DNA of 64,000 bases from NCBI GenBank assembly GCA_020636445.1, contig JACJXV010000001.1, positions 1-64,000 of the forward strand, read 5' to 3'. The notes below the pieces were generated by a model, which saw only the letters and a program-made list of their open reading frames with translations, made no database searches and was not told where the DNA came from. The stretch's first letter is position 1; each line of letters begins with the position of its first letter. The stretch is from Lewinellaceae bacterium. GTDB lineage: Bacteria > Bacteroidota > Bacteroidia > Chitinophagales > Saprospiraceae. The position numbers were made by a program, and so were the translations under genes. This document shows positions 25,226-35,000 of this stretch, piece after piece.

Positions 25226-28225
25226 TTAGAAACTAAGGTTTATACCCGCCAACAGGGTTCGGGCAATGGGGTAAATCCCCCGGTCAACCCCTACCTGTAA
25301 CACATTTTCAGAAGCAACCTCTGGCGTATATCCGGAATAATCCGTCCAGGTAAACAAGTTATTACCACTTACATAGACACGCAAATTGCTGATTCCCAGA
25401 CGCTGCGTAGTAGCCTTAGGCAAGGTATAGCCAATTTGCATGCTGCGCAAACGCAGGAAGGAACCATCTTCCAGAAAATGATCGGAGACGACAAAATTAG
25501 GATAGCCCCCATTGGTTATGCGTGGTTCGGTAGTACTGCTGCCAGCCCCGGTCCACCGATCGAGGAAAGAAGACTCGAAGTTGGGTATTCCGAAGCCCCG
25601 GAACATCTTTTTCGCATTCAGGATTTTATTTCCACTGACACCATTAAAGTCAGCCGAAAAATCAAAGCCGGCAATATCTACCCCCAGGTTAAACCCATAA
25701 ATAAGTTTAGGAATGGGGCTGCCCAGGAAAGTTCGGTCCTGCGTATTGATAATACCGTCATTATTGATATCCGCAAAACGCAAGTCCCCAGGTTTTACGG
25801 GCGAGGCATTTGGATGATTAGCAATATCCTCGGCATTTTGGTAAATACCGGCTACCTGATACCCGTAGAAAGAACCGATGGCTTGTCCTACGTTGGTCAA
25901 GGTAGCAAACTCTCCGTTAATGGATACGTCCCGCAGCGCGTTATTGGTAGTCCCCAGTGATTGTACCTCATTGTAAACCGTTGACCCTAAGGCCCCGATT
26001 GAGTAGCCCAGCTTGCCTATTTTCCCCTGGTAGTTCAGTTGAAAGTCAATACCCCGGTTCAATACATCAGCAGCATTGACATAAGGATTGCCGGAAGAAC
26101 CAACATAATCAGGAATAGGTACCGGCACCAAAATCTGCTTGGTTTGCCGCTGGTAGTAGTCGAGCTCCAGGGTCAGGCGATTATCCAGAAAACCGAGATC
26201 AACCCCCAGGTTGGTGCTGGTCGTTTCTTCCCATTGCAGGAAGGGATTGGCCAGGGTAATCAGGGAGGCACCAAAAACCAGGGCCTCATCTGGACCAAAT
26301 ACAGCACTTAAGTTATTGGTAACAGTTGGCACGGCAGCGCTGGAAGGGATTTTATCATTACCCAGGCGCCCCCAACTGGCGCGAATTTTCAGGTTGGTAA
26401 TCAGATCCTGGTTTTTCAGGAAAGGTTCTTCAATAGCCCGCCAGGCCACCGCCACGGAGGGGAAGGTACCATAGCGCCGCTCCGAACCAAATTTGGAGGA
26501 CCCATCCCGGCGCAGGGAAACGGTCAGTAAGTATTTATCCCGGAGCGCATAATTGGCCCGAAACAAGAATGATTCATAGCGTTCCGGGGTGAAGCCAATG
26601 CTGTAGTTGGTAGCCGTTTGGGCATCTCCGGCATTGAGGTAGTAAAAATCTTCGGTATCGCCAATGAGGCGGTTACGCGACCCGCCGAAAGACTCCCCGC
26701 CTCGTGATTGCAGGGTATACCCCGCCAGCAGATTTATGCGTTGTTTGCCAAAGTCACGCTGGAAATTGACGGTATTTTCCCATTGCCAGTCGTTGGCGCG
26801 ATTGTAGCCCACAAAGAGGCGGCTTTCCGGGTTTTGTTGTTTGTCGTTGACGAAAAACTGCGGTTCAAAGCTCTTACTGCGGTTATTGAACAGGTTGAAC
26901 CCCATACTGGAACGGAAAGTAAAATCCTTGAGGGGATAAACTTCCGCGTAGGCGTTACCGGTCAACTGTTGTCCATAGCCCCGGTTATAGGCGTTGTATT
27001 CCAACTGGGCTGCCGGATTACTGACGTTGGAGTTGGCGGAAGTATTGCCGAATTTCCCCTGGTCATCAACTGCCGGTGCGGTGGGGTCTGCGGCATAGGC
27101 ATTGAAGACAATACCCCCGGGTTCATTGTTGTTATTGCTATTGACAAAAGCCACGTTATGGCCAAATTTCAAGCCCTTAATCAGGTTGTACTCATTGTTG
27201 ATCCGGAGGGAGTAGCGGTTGAAGTAAGAAGAGCGAATAATCCCATCCTGAAGAAAGGCATCCCCGCTAATGCTGTAGGTCATCGCCTCCGATCCCCCGC
27301 TGACGTTGAGGTTGTAACTCTGCATCATGGCGTCGCGGAAAATTACATCCTGCCAGTTGGTGCCCGCTCCGAAGATAGTCGGATCGGCAAACGGCGGCCG
27401 ACCATTGTTGTTGGTGGCAATTTCATTAACCAGTTGGGCATATTCCGTGCCATTCGTCAGGGCAAGGGTACGGTCCACTTGCTGCACACCAGCATATGAG
27501 CTGAAATTAAACCTGGCCCGCTGTCCACGGGACCCTTTCCGGGTTGTAATTAACACCACTCCGTTCGCTCCCCGGGTACCATAAATAGCCGCAGCAGAGG
27601 CATCTTTTAGCACTTCCATGCTTTCAATATCCGCAGCATTGAGGAAGTCAATATTATCGAGAATCAGACCGTCGACAACATAAATGGGGGAAGCACCATT
27701 CAATGTACCTGTGCCGCGAATCCGAACCACCGGTCCTTCTCCGGGCCGACCCGAGGCTGAAGTAACCTGTACGCCAGCAATTTTCCCTTGTAGGGCCTGG
27801 GTAACGTTGGCCGCAGCTATTTTCTGCAGTTCTTCGGATTTAACACTACCTACCGAACCCGTCAGGTCACTCTTGCGCTGGGTGCCATACCCAACAACAA
27901 CCACCTCATTGAGGAGTTGAGATTCTTCCCTAAGGATTACCTCAAGGTTGGTTCGACCTCCCAGCGGGATTTCCTGGCTTGTATACCCGATGTATGAAAA
28001 GACGAGTGTTGCGTAGGCATCCGGCACTTCCAAGGTAAAGCTGCCATCCATGTCGGTAATGGTACCACTTGTTGAGTTCTTCACCAGGACGTTAACGCCG
28101 ATCAGCGTCTCCGCATTGGCATCAACTACCTTTCCGGTCACCGTCACTTGTGCCCAGGCACTGGCAAACCCTAACCAGCTGACCAGCAGTAGGATTAACC
28201 ATCGAAATGTAGGTATGCGGTTCAT
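25226..28225 (-). CDS. SusC/RagA family TonB-dependent outer-membrane transporter
   Basis: TonB-dependent beta-barrel that imports oligosaccharides. The 999-residue protein has a signal peptide (to about 25), a carboxypeptidase-regulatory-like domain (VTGKVVDANAETLIGVNVLVK, about 28-110), the plug with the SusC signature VVVVGYGTQRKSDLTGSV, and a barrel ending in a strand with terminal Phe (LLAGINLSF). No ECF-type signalling extension is visible, consistent with control by the propeller-type regulator upstream. It lies 41 bases after the GH3 gene and 6 before susD. Confidence 0.96.
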   Translation of the reverse strand: MNRIPTFRWLILLLVSWLGFASAWAQVTVTGKVVDANAETLIGVNVLVKNSTSGTITDMDGSFTLEVPDAYATLVFSYIGYTSQEIPLGGRTNLEVILREESQLLNEVVVVGYGTQRKSDLTGSVGSVKSEELQKIAAANVTQALQGKIAGVQVTSASGRPGEGPVVRIRGTGTLNGASPIYVVDGLILDNIDFLNAADIESMEVLKDASAAAIYGTRGANGVVLITTRKGSRGQRARFNFSSYAGVQQVDRTLALTNGTEYAQLVNEIATNNNGRPPFADPTIFGAGTNWQDVIFRDAMMQSYNLNVSGGSEAMTYSISGDAFLQDGIIRSSYFNRYSLRINNEYNLIKGLKFGHNVAFVNSNNNNEPGGIVFNAYAADPTAPAVDDQGKFGNTSANSNVSNPAAQLEYNAYNRGYGQQLTGNAYAEVYPLKDFTFRSSMGFNLFNNRSKSFEPQFFVNDKQQNPESRLFVGYNRANDWQWENTVNFQRDFGKQRINLLAGYTLQSRGGESFGGSRNRLIGDTEDFYYLNAGDAQTATNYSIGFTPERYESFLFRANYALRDKYLLTVSLRRDGSSKFGSERRYGTFPSVAVAWRAIEEPFLKNQDLITNLKIRASWGRLGNDKIPSSAAVPTVTNNLSAVFGPDEALVFGASLITLANPFLQWEETTSTNLGVDLGFLDNRLTLELDYYQRQTKQILVPVPIPDYVGSSGNPYVNAADVLNRGIDFQLNYQGKIGKLGYSIGALGSTVYNEVQSLGTTNNALRDVSINGEFATLTNVGQAIGSFYGYQVAGIYQNAEDIANHPNASPVKPGDLRFADINNDGIINTQDRTFLGSPIPKLIYGFNLGVDIAGFDFSADFNGVSGNKILNAKKMFRGFGIPNFESSFLDRWTGAGSSTTEPRITNGGYPNFVVSDHFLEDGSFLRLRSMQIGYTLPKATTQRLGISNLRVYVSGNNLFTWTDYSGYTPEVASENVLQVGVDRGIYPIARTLLAGINLSF

Positions 28226-28266
28226 ATCTTTCTATTTAAGATCCAACAATAGTCCCTTGCGGGTAT

Positions 28267-30507
28267 TTATTTGCGCAGGGTTAACAAGGCCTGCAATGTG
28301 GCCTGGGAGTCCCCGCCAACGTAGATATCGAAGTCACCCGGCTCTGCTTCCAGGCGCATACTGCGGGTATAAAACTGCACATCAGCTTCGGTTAGCGTAA
28401 AGGCGACTTCACGGCTTTCACCCGGCTGAAGCATCACTTTTTGAAACCCTTTCAGTTCGCGAACGGGGCGGGTTACACTGCCCACCCGGTCACGAACATA
28501 GAGCTGGACGACTTCTTCTCCGGCCCTTTTCCCTGTATTCTGTACCCTGACTTTAATACTGACAGGTTCGTCGGGCGTAAACACGGCGGGCTGTACCTGC
28601 AGGTTACTGTAGGCAAAAGTGGTGTAGCTCAACCCGTAACCAAAGGGAAACAGCGGCTCGTTGGCGACATCCAGGTATTTGCTGGTGTATTTATCCTGCG
28701 CCTCAAAAGGGCGCCCGGTATTTTTCATCCCATAATAAATAGGCACCTGCCCTACATTCCTGGGGAAGGTGATAGGCAACTTTCCCGCAGGATTATAATC
28801 ACCAAAGAGTACATCGGCAATGGCATTTCCAGCTTCCGTCCCAAGGTACCAGGTTTCCAATATACTACTGGCGTTGGGCGCAACAGCAGATAGATCCAGT
28901 GGCCGTCCATTCATCAACACCACAACGATGGGCTTTCCGGTAGCAGCCAGCGCCTGTAACAGCTCTTCTTGTACTCCAGGCAGGCGAATATCTGAGCGAC
29001 TGGCAGCTTCACCACTCATCTGGGCGGCTTCCCCCAGGCCAACCACGACCACATCCGCCTGGCGAGCCGCTTTCACCGCAGCGGCAAACCCACCGCGGTC
29101 GGCACCGCCAATTGAACAGCCCGGAACGTAATTTACGGTACCGGGTTTAGGTAAACGCGCCTGAATGCCTTCCAGTAACGTAACACAATCGCGATAATCG
29201 CCGGCCCCTGACCAGGCGCCAATGAGTTCCTGGCGCCCATCGGCCAGAGGGCCAATAACAGCCACCCGCCGCAGTGTTGTCGACAGGGGAAGAACTTCGC
29301 CTTCATTTTTCAGCAATACAATCGATTTGCGTGCAACCTCCCGGGAAGCCGCCCGGTTGGCTGGCGATAATAGCGTAGCTTTTTGCCGCTCTTCATCACT
29401 ATACCGGTAGGGATCTTCAAAAAGTCCTAATTCAAACTTTACACGCAAAATGCGCCGTACCGCATCATCTACCAGCGTAACGGATACCTGCCCGTTGCGC
29501 ACCTGATCAAGCAGATACTGATAAAAAACAGCACCCTGCATATCCATATCTACTCCGGCACGAATGGCCAGTTCACCCGCCTCAGCTTCATTGGCAACAA
29601 CTCCATGGTCAACCATTTCATTGATGGAGGTATAGTCGGTCACCACAAACCCCTCAAAACCCCATTCGTCGCGCAGCACCTGACGCAACAGAAAACTACT
29701 GCCTGAAGCAGGCACCCCAAAGAGCTCATTAAAAGAGGTCATAAAGGTTCGTGCACCAGCTTGCAGTGCGGCATGAAAAGGCGGCAGATAAACCTCACGC
29801 AGTACGCGTTCTGACATATCTACCGTATGGTAATCACGGCCAGCCTGCGCAGCACCATAAGCGGCGAAGTGCTTGGCACAGGCTAAAATTGTATTGGTGG
29901 CTGTCAGGTCTGTCCCTTGAAAGCCTTCTACCCGGGCGCGGGCGATAGCACTTCCCAAATACGGATCTTCACCCGCTCCTTCCATAACGCGGCCCCAGCG
30001 GGGATCGCGGGCAATATCAACCATGGGGGCAAACGTCCAGTGCAGCCCAGCTGCCGACGCTTCCGCAGCAGCCACCCGGGCCGATTGCTGAATAGCGCCC
30101 AGATCCCAACTGGCAGCTTCCCCCAAAGGAACTGGAAAAATGGTTTTATAGCCGTGGATAACATCATAACCAAACAGCAGGGGAATTCCCAGGCGGGTTT
30201 CCTCTACGGCCATTCGCTGTAACTCACGGGTATAAGCAGCCGTGTGGGCGTTAAAAATAGCCCCAACTTTGCCGGCCAGGATGTCTTCCTTATAATTTTC
30301 CCGCATCGTAGGCCCGGTGACCTCCCAATCACTGGTAAACAGGGTCAATTGTCCGATTTTTTCTTCCAGTGTCATCAGCGTTAAAACGGAATCCACGCGC
30401 GCCTCGAGGTTTTTTGGGGGTGGGCTCAAAAAAACGTCGTGTAGCCGAAACGCATGGCTCAACAGTACCGTCAGGCCAAGGCCAAGTAGTTTTGCTAGTT
30501 TAATCAT
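28267..30507 (-). CDS. GH3 beta-glucosidase in the PUL
   Basis: Exported GH3 enzyme, about 746 residues, expected to remove glucose from oligosaccharides in the periplasm. Features: signal peptide (MIKLAKLLGLGLTVLLSHAF), barrel with the nucleophile motif FVVTDYTS, second domain with GLGEAAQMSGEAASRSD, FnIII-like tail. The nucleophile neighbourhood is TDY rather than the SDW of its paralogue at 17894-20191. The ATG at 30507 fits the signal peptide; an upstream ATG at 30543 adds a hydrophilic stretch. Beside GH144-like genes its likely substrate is sophorose or beta-1,2-gluco-oligosaccharide, a function known for some GH3 members; this is inferred from context. Confidence 0.92.
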   Translation of the reverse strand: MIKLAKLLGLGLTVLLSHAFRLHDVFLSPPPKNLEARVDSVLTLMTLEEKIGQLTLFTSDWEVTGPTMRENYKEDILAGKVGAIFNAHTAAYTRELQRMAVEETRLGIPLLFGYDVIHGYKTIFPVPLGEAASWDLGAIQQSARVAAAEASAAGLHWTFAPMVDIARDPRWGRVMEGAGEDPYLGSAIARARVEGFQGTDLTATNTILACAKHFAAYGAAQAGRDYHTVDMSERVLREVYLPPFHAALQAGARTFMTSFNELFGVPASGSSFLLRQVLRDEWGFEGFVVTDYTSINEMVDHGVVANEAEAGELAIRAGVDMDMQGAVFYQYLLDQVRNGQVSVTLVDDAVRRILRVKFELGLFEDPYRYSDEERQKATLLSPANRAASREVARKSIVLLKNEGEVLPLSTTLRRVAVIGPLADGRQELIGAWSGAGDYRDCVTLLEGIQARLPKPGTVNYVPGCSIGGADRGGFAAAVKAARQADVVVVGLGEAAQMSGEAASRSDIRLPGVQEELLQALAATGKPIVVVLMNGRPLDLSAVAPNASSILETWYLGTEAGNAIADVLFGDYNPAGKLPITFPRNVGQVPIYYGMKNTGRPFEAQDKYTSKYLDVANEPLFPFGYGLSYTTFAYSNLQVQPAVFTPDEPVSIKVRVQNTGKRAGEEVVQLYVRDRVGSVTRPVRELKGFQKVMLQPGESREVAFTLTEADVQFYTRSMRLEAEPGDFDIYVGGDSQATLQALLTLRK

Positions 30508-30578
30508 ACCTGAAAAGTTTATACGTTCCCGGGGCCGAAGCATGTTACCCGGTCCTGGATAGTGTTTATGTTATCGGG

Positions 30579-32003
30579 TTAATTAGGTGTTGTCTTACCA
30601 GGAGGCAATTTGTCGAGTTTTTCCAACCAGCCTCCCTGAAATCCCGCCCGTTGCAGGCCTCGCTGGATGTAGGGATTTTTACGCATAACTTCCCAAATCA
30701 ATCCGCTGCGGTAATTCTCAATTTGCAGCACGATGGGTCCCTGGTCAATGCCCAGGTAATCCTTATCAAACCAACCGGCCTCCATACCCGGCTTAAAGGT
30801 ATACGACAGGTTGTAGGCATCTCGAAAGCCGTAGGTATCCACCAACTGGTCGTAGTGCGTATTCCACATATATTCCAATGCCGGAATACAAACTTCAGGA
30901 GCAAAGGGGATAGAACCGCCAGCAGCTGTTGGCGCAATCGTTCCATCATCCACGATCCGCGTTGAAGCAGCGCCCCGGGCGCTGTACTCCATGAATGTGA
31001 CTGTATCCTGTTGCCAGGGTCGACGATCATAGGCGGGGCCATCACAAGCAGTCAGCCCCCACTGATTTTCTCCATAACCGGTAAACCCCTGAGGGTTGCG
31101 TAAACAGTAAGCCCGGTTGGCCAGGGTCGCACGTCGGGCATTTTCAAAGTAATCGAGCTGGTGTTTTCGCAAAAAGGGATCCTGAATGCCGCGAAAATCG
31201 ATATACATCTGGCTATACTGATGCCCAAAAAGAGGATCAAAATTGATATGCTCCTGCCCTTCAAACGTCTCCCAGGGATAGGTTGAACACCATGTTTCCC
31301 AACATTCCGCAGGTATGGGATGGGTTGGAGATCCCAGTGCCAGAACCAGCAGAATCATGGCTTCATTATAGCCCCGCCAATCGGAAGCCAGAAACCCTTT
31401 CTCGGGATGCCAGCCCATGGATAAGCGCAGGCTGTCGTTGAGTGCCCAGTCCCACTCCACTCTGCGGTAAAGAGAGTCCGCAACCGTACGAATCTCCTGT
31501 TCGGTTTGATTATTCTCATCAAAATAACTTTGTACAGAAAGAATCCCCGCCATCAACAAGCCCGTATCAATGGTCGAAAGTTCAACTTCCTTAAAACGCC
31601 GGGCCTTGTCGAGAGTTAGAAAATGGTAAAAGAAGCCCCGATAACCACTGACTCCCGTAGAGCTATCCCCCTGGGGCATTTCCCAAAGGGCTTTCAGCGT
31701 AAGCAGCGTTCGGGCAGCCGCATCCTGGCGACTGACGAATCCATTGTTTACCCCTGCAATGTAACTGCTGAGTCCAAATCCAGTAGCCGCAATACTCGAA
31801 AACGTAAGCGTCGGGTAGCGGTCTGGAATTTGTCCATAGGTAGTATCAGCCAGATCCCAAAAATAAAAGAAAGTTCTTCGCTGGAGCTCTTCCAGGCTAA
31901 AGGGTACTGGTTTGCTGGAAGCCGTCGAATCTGCCGATTTTGGCCGACAACCTACTGAGCCGACGAAAATCCCCAAGACGAGCAAAAGGTTAACTGGACG
32001 CAT
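30579..32003 (-). CDS. GH144-like (glycoamylase-fold) lipoprotein, putative beta-1,2-glucanase
   Basis: A 474-residue lipoprotein (lipobox GSVGC, Cys19) whose body is the glycoamylase-like (alpha/alpha)6 domain. Hallmarks: LQRRTFFYFWDLAD (about 40), AATGFGLSSYIAGVNNGFVSR, GYNEAMILLVLALGSPTHPIP, and the C-terminal YNLSYTFKPGMEAGWFDKDYLGIDQGP region followed by QIENYRSGLIW. Bacterial proteins with this domain characterised so far (GH144 and relatives) act on beta-1,2-glucan. Surface or periplasmic location follows from the lipid anchor. It lies behind an intrinsic terminator that separates it from the two T9SS genes upstream. Confidence 0.85.
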   Translation of the reverse strand: MRPVNLLLVLGIFVGSVGCRPKSADSTASSKPVPFSLEELQRRTFFYFWDLADTTYGQIPDRYPTLTFSSIAATGFGLSSYIAGVNNGFVSRQDAAARTLLTLKALWEMPQGDSSTGVSGYRGFFYHFLTLDKARRFKEVELSTIDTGLLMAGILSVQSYFDENNQTEQEIRTVADSLYRRVEWDWALNDSLRLSMGWHPEKGFLASDWRGYNEAMILLVLALGSPTHPIPAECWETWCSTYPWETFEGQEHINFDPLFGHQYSQMYIDFRGIQDPFLRKHQLDYFENARRATLANRAYCLRNPQGFTGYGENQWGLTACDGPAYDRRPWQQDTVTFMEYSARGAASTRIVDDGTIAPTAAGGSIPFAPEVCIPALEYMWNTHYDQLVDTYGFRDAYNLSYTFKPGMEAGWFDKDYLGIDQGPIVLQIENYRSGLIWEVMRKNPYIQRGLQRAGFQGGWLEKLDKLPPGKTTPN

Positions 32004-32029
32004 AATCTTGCCGGAATAATTTGGGTGAA

Positions 32030-32073
32030 CAAAAAATAAAAAATTGCCGGCGGTGAGAAGTACCCACCGCCGG
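32030..32073 (-). terminator. Strong intrinsic terminator inside the PUL
   Basis: Arms CACCGCCGG/CCGGCGGTG (32065-32073 and 32047-32055) form a perfect 9-bp GC-rich stem; read on the minus strand it is followed by AATTTTTTATTTTTTG. It starts 16 bases after the stop of the seven-module gene and ends 27 bases before the GH144 lipoprotein start, splitting the locus into two transcription units or attenuating read-through. Confidence 0.8.
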
Positions 32074-32088
32074 ACAAGTTCAGCTCAA

Positions 32089-35000
32089 TTATTCCTTGAT
32101 AAAGCGAGCATTAGCCACTAACTGGCCCTGGCGATTAAAGCCAGCCAGAATATACATGCCCTTATCGAGTGTATTGACCGGCAGGTCAACCAATTGTTGG
32201 CCCGACGTATTGATGATGGCCATTTGCTGACCCAGCGTATTGTAGATGACAAAGTTTTGAATATCACCAACGTTGCTGACACGCAGAAAATCGTGGGCAG
32301 GGTTCGGTGCAATATTCAAACTGGCAATCGTAATATCCCGGGTTGGTGTAGCCGCACCACAAGAAGCGCCACCAATCGCAATATCATCAAAATAGTAGCG
32401 CTTCTCTTCTGTTGGTTTATTGTCAAAATCCATGATGACCGTCAGCAAGGTGTAAATAGCATTATCCGGTACAATTCCCGAGAAGTCCCAAGTCAGGGTT
32501 TGCCATTCACCAGGTGTAGTGTAATCGACTTTAAGATCTCCCGTATTGGGAGCACCGTTCGTGCTGCGTTCCAATTTGAAGACGACTTTTGCTGCATGGT
32601 CCATCCATACTTTCATGCTAATCGTCTTATTATCGTTCGGCAAAATAACAGTTGAAGGTAATGCAGTAGTGAACATCCCGGCAAAAATTTCACCTCCCGG
32701 ACGCTCAATAAACTCAGCTACCTTGTCACTCATGTTTATCCCTGTTTTATGGGGATTATCCACTACAATATCAACCTGATTACCATCCAGGGAACCATTG
32801 GCGAAGTATTGCCATTTGCCAAGGTTGTCCAGTGGGGTTTCAAACGTCGAAATACAAGCGGTATACGGTTCACGACGGAACTCTACATCATCGATATAAT
32901 ACACATCGGTATCCGAATGGTCTACACCACCGTTAAAAAAGATGGCCAGGCGGGTATTCCCTTTTCCGGCAGCACCACTCAGATCTACTACATATTCTAC
33001 CCACTTGCTGGTATTAGCAGCAGCGACTTCACCCCAGACTTCGACCTGTTGGCCACCTTCTACCTTGAACAACAGCGGCACAGCTTTGGGCGACCAGATC
33101 TTAACATGCAGTTGGTTCAGCACGCTTAGGTCGATTGGGGTTACAAAATCCCAAACCAATGCTGACCAGGGATCGGTAGGGTCGGTATATTTCCCTACCT
33201 TATCATTTGCAGCTGAATTAATTCCGGAGGGATCTGGATTTCGGATAACTTCCAAACGGTCACTACCTCCGGTAACGGTCACATTGCGCTGGCAATCAAA
33301 ATCATCGACAAAGCCCAGTTTAGGTTCTACCCCTTCACACGCATCAATAGTTGGCGCAGTTTGGGTCAGGTTATCAAAATACCAGTTTGACGTGGACGCT
33401 AATGCCGGATCAAAGATGATATCCACCCGTTCGAAGTCCGTTACGGTTTTGAAGTTGTCGAAGTTGAACGACAAATCAACCCATTTTCCGGTTTCGGCAA
33501 TCGGGCGGTTTACTTCCTTCAGCCCTTCTGTTCCAGAGAACAAACGCAAGGTCAGGCTAGTTGCTCCTTCAGGAGCCCAAACCTGCAAATTGACCTGCGG
33601 CAAGCTCGAAAGATCAAGCAAGCCAGGTAACAGTGCTTGTAAGCCCCCCAGGGCTGAGCTTCCTTTGGTATAAGAACCAACCGTAGCTGAAGTATTGGCG
33701 CCCGTAGCATCCGGGTTGGCAATTGCACCATTGAAAGTACCAAATACGCCCGTTGCACCCAAAGATTCCCAGGAGAGTTTTGGCCCGCCTTCGAAATCTT
33801 CAATAGCCGTTATGGAAGGTGCCTCCATGCGAATATCATCAATGTAGTATACATCGTTTTCGCCAGGTAATTTACCGGCGTTAAAGAAGAAAACGAGTTT
33901 GCGGTGACTAGCGCCAATCTGGTCGCTCATATCAACCGTATACTGTACCCATTTATTTGTTTCCGTGACAGCAACGGGGTATTCTTTAGGTCCAGAAGAT
34001 CCGCCTTCCAGTTTCACGAGCAGGTTGCCCGCAACCGGTGCCCAAACCTTGATCTTGGCGATCGGTCGGTCAGCGATAGGAATATCCTGGCCAAAATCGA
34101 GCACCATCGCGTGGTATTCTGATCCCGTGTCAGTGTATTTGCCCACTTTATCACTTTCGTTGACTGCCGAGCGGTCGGGGTTATCCACCACAACTACATC
34201 GGTCCAGCCAGGTTGTGCATAAGCAATATTCCGCTGGCATTCGAAATCATCCAGCACCTCCGGATCTTTAGCTACGCCTGCGCAAGCTCCCGATTCCTCG
34301 GCAATCAGGTTATCAAAAAGGAAAGTATCATCGTTCTCAGCATTACCATCGGCAAAGAAGAGCAGGATTTTGTTGAAATCCGTTTTGGCAGCTGCTGCGC
34401 TGAAGTTAAAGGTATATTCTACCCACTCATTGGGCACGGCAATTACTTTGCGTCCCTCAATATTCCCGGAAGCTCCTTCCAGTTTGAGGATAAACGAAGT
34501 AGCCACCGGTGATTTTACCTGAATACGGAATTGGTTGAACAAAGCCAGGTTCAGGGGCTCCGCCAACTCTGCCAGGAATAAACTGTAGGAACTACCCGCC
34601 ATTTTGGTGTAAGCACCAACCGTGGCACTTCCATTAAGCATGAGGGTGTCACCTCCTGGTGGGTTATCCAGCACGAGGAATGAACCTTCAATCGGGTTCC
34701 AGGGCAGTTTAGCTCCTCCTTCAAAGTCTTCTAATACCAGATTAGTAGGACGCTCGGCAAACCGAATATCATCAATGTAGTAGATATCACTTGGGCCAGG
34801 CAGTACACCGGCATTAAAAAAGAAGACCAATTTTTTGTGACTAGCCCCAGCCTGGCTGGTAAAATCAACCGTATATTCTACCCACTTATTGATTTCCGTA
34901 ATCGGAACCGGAATTTCCTTGGCAGGAGAACTCCCGCCTTCGAGTTTGACAAGTAAGTTGCCGGCAACTGGTGCCCATACTTTAATTTTGACTAAACTCC

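Noticed and set aside
26708..27499. Plus-strand open frame of 263 codons within susC
   Set aside because: Shadow of the SusC barrel coding sequence.
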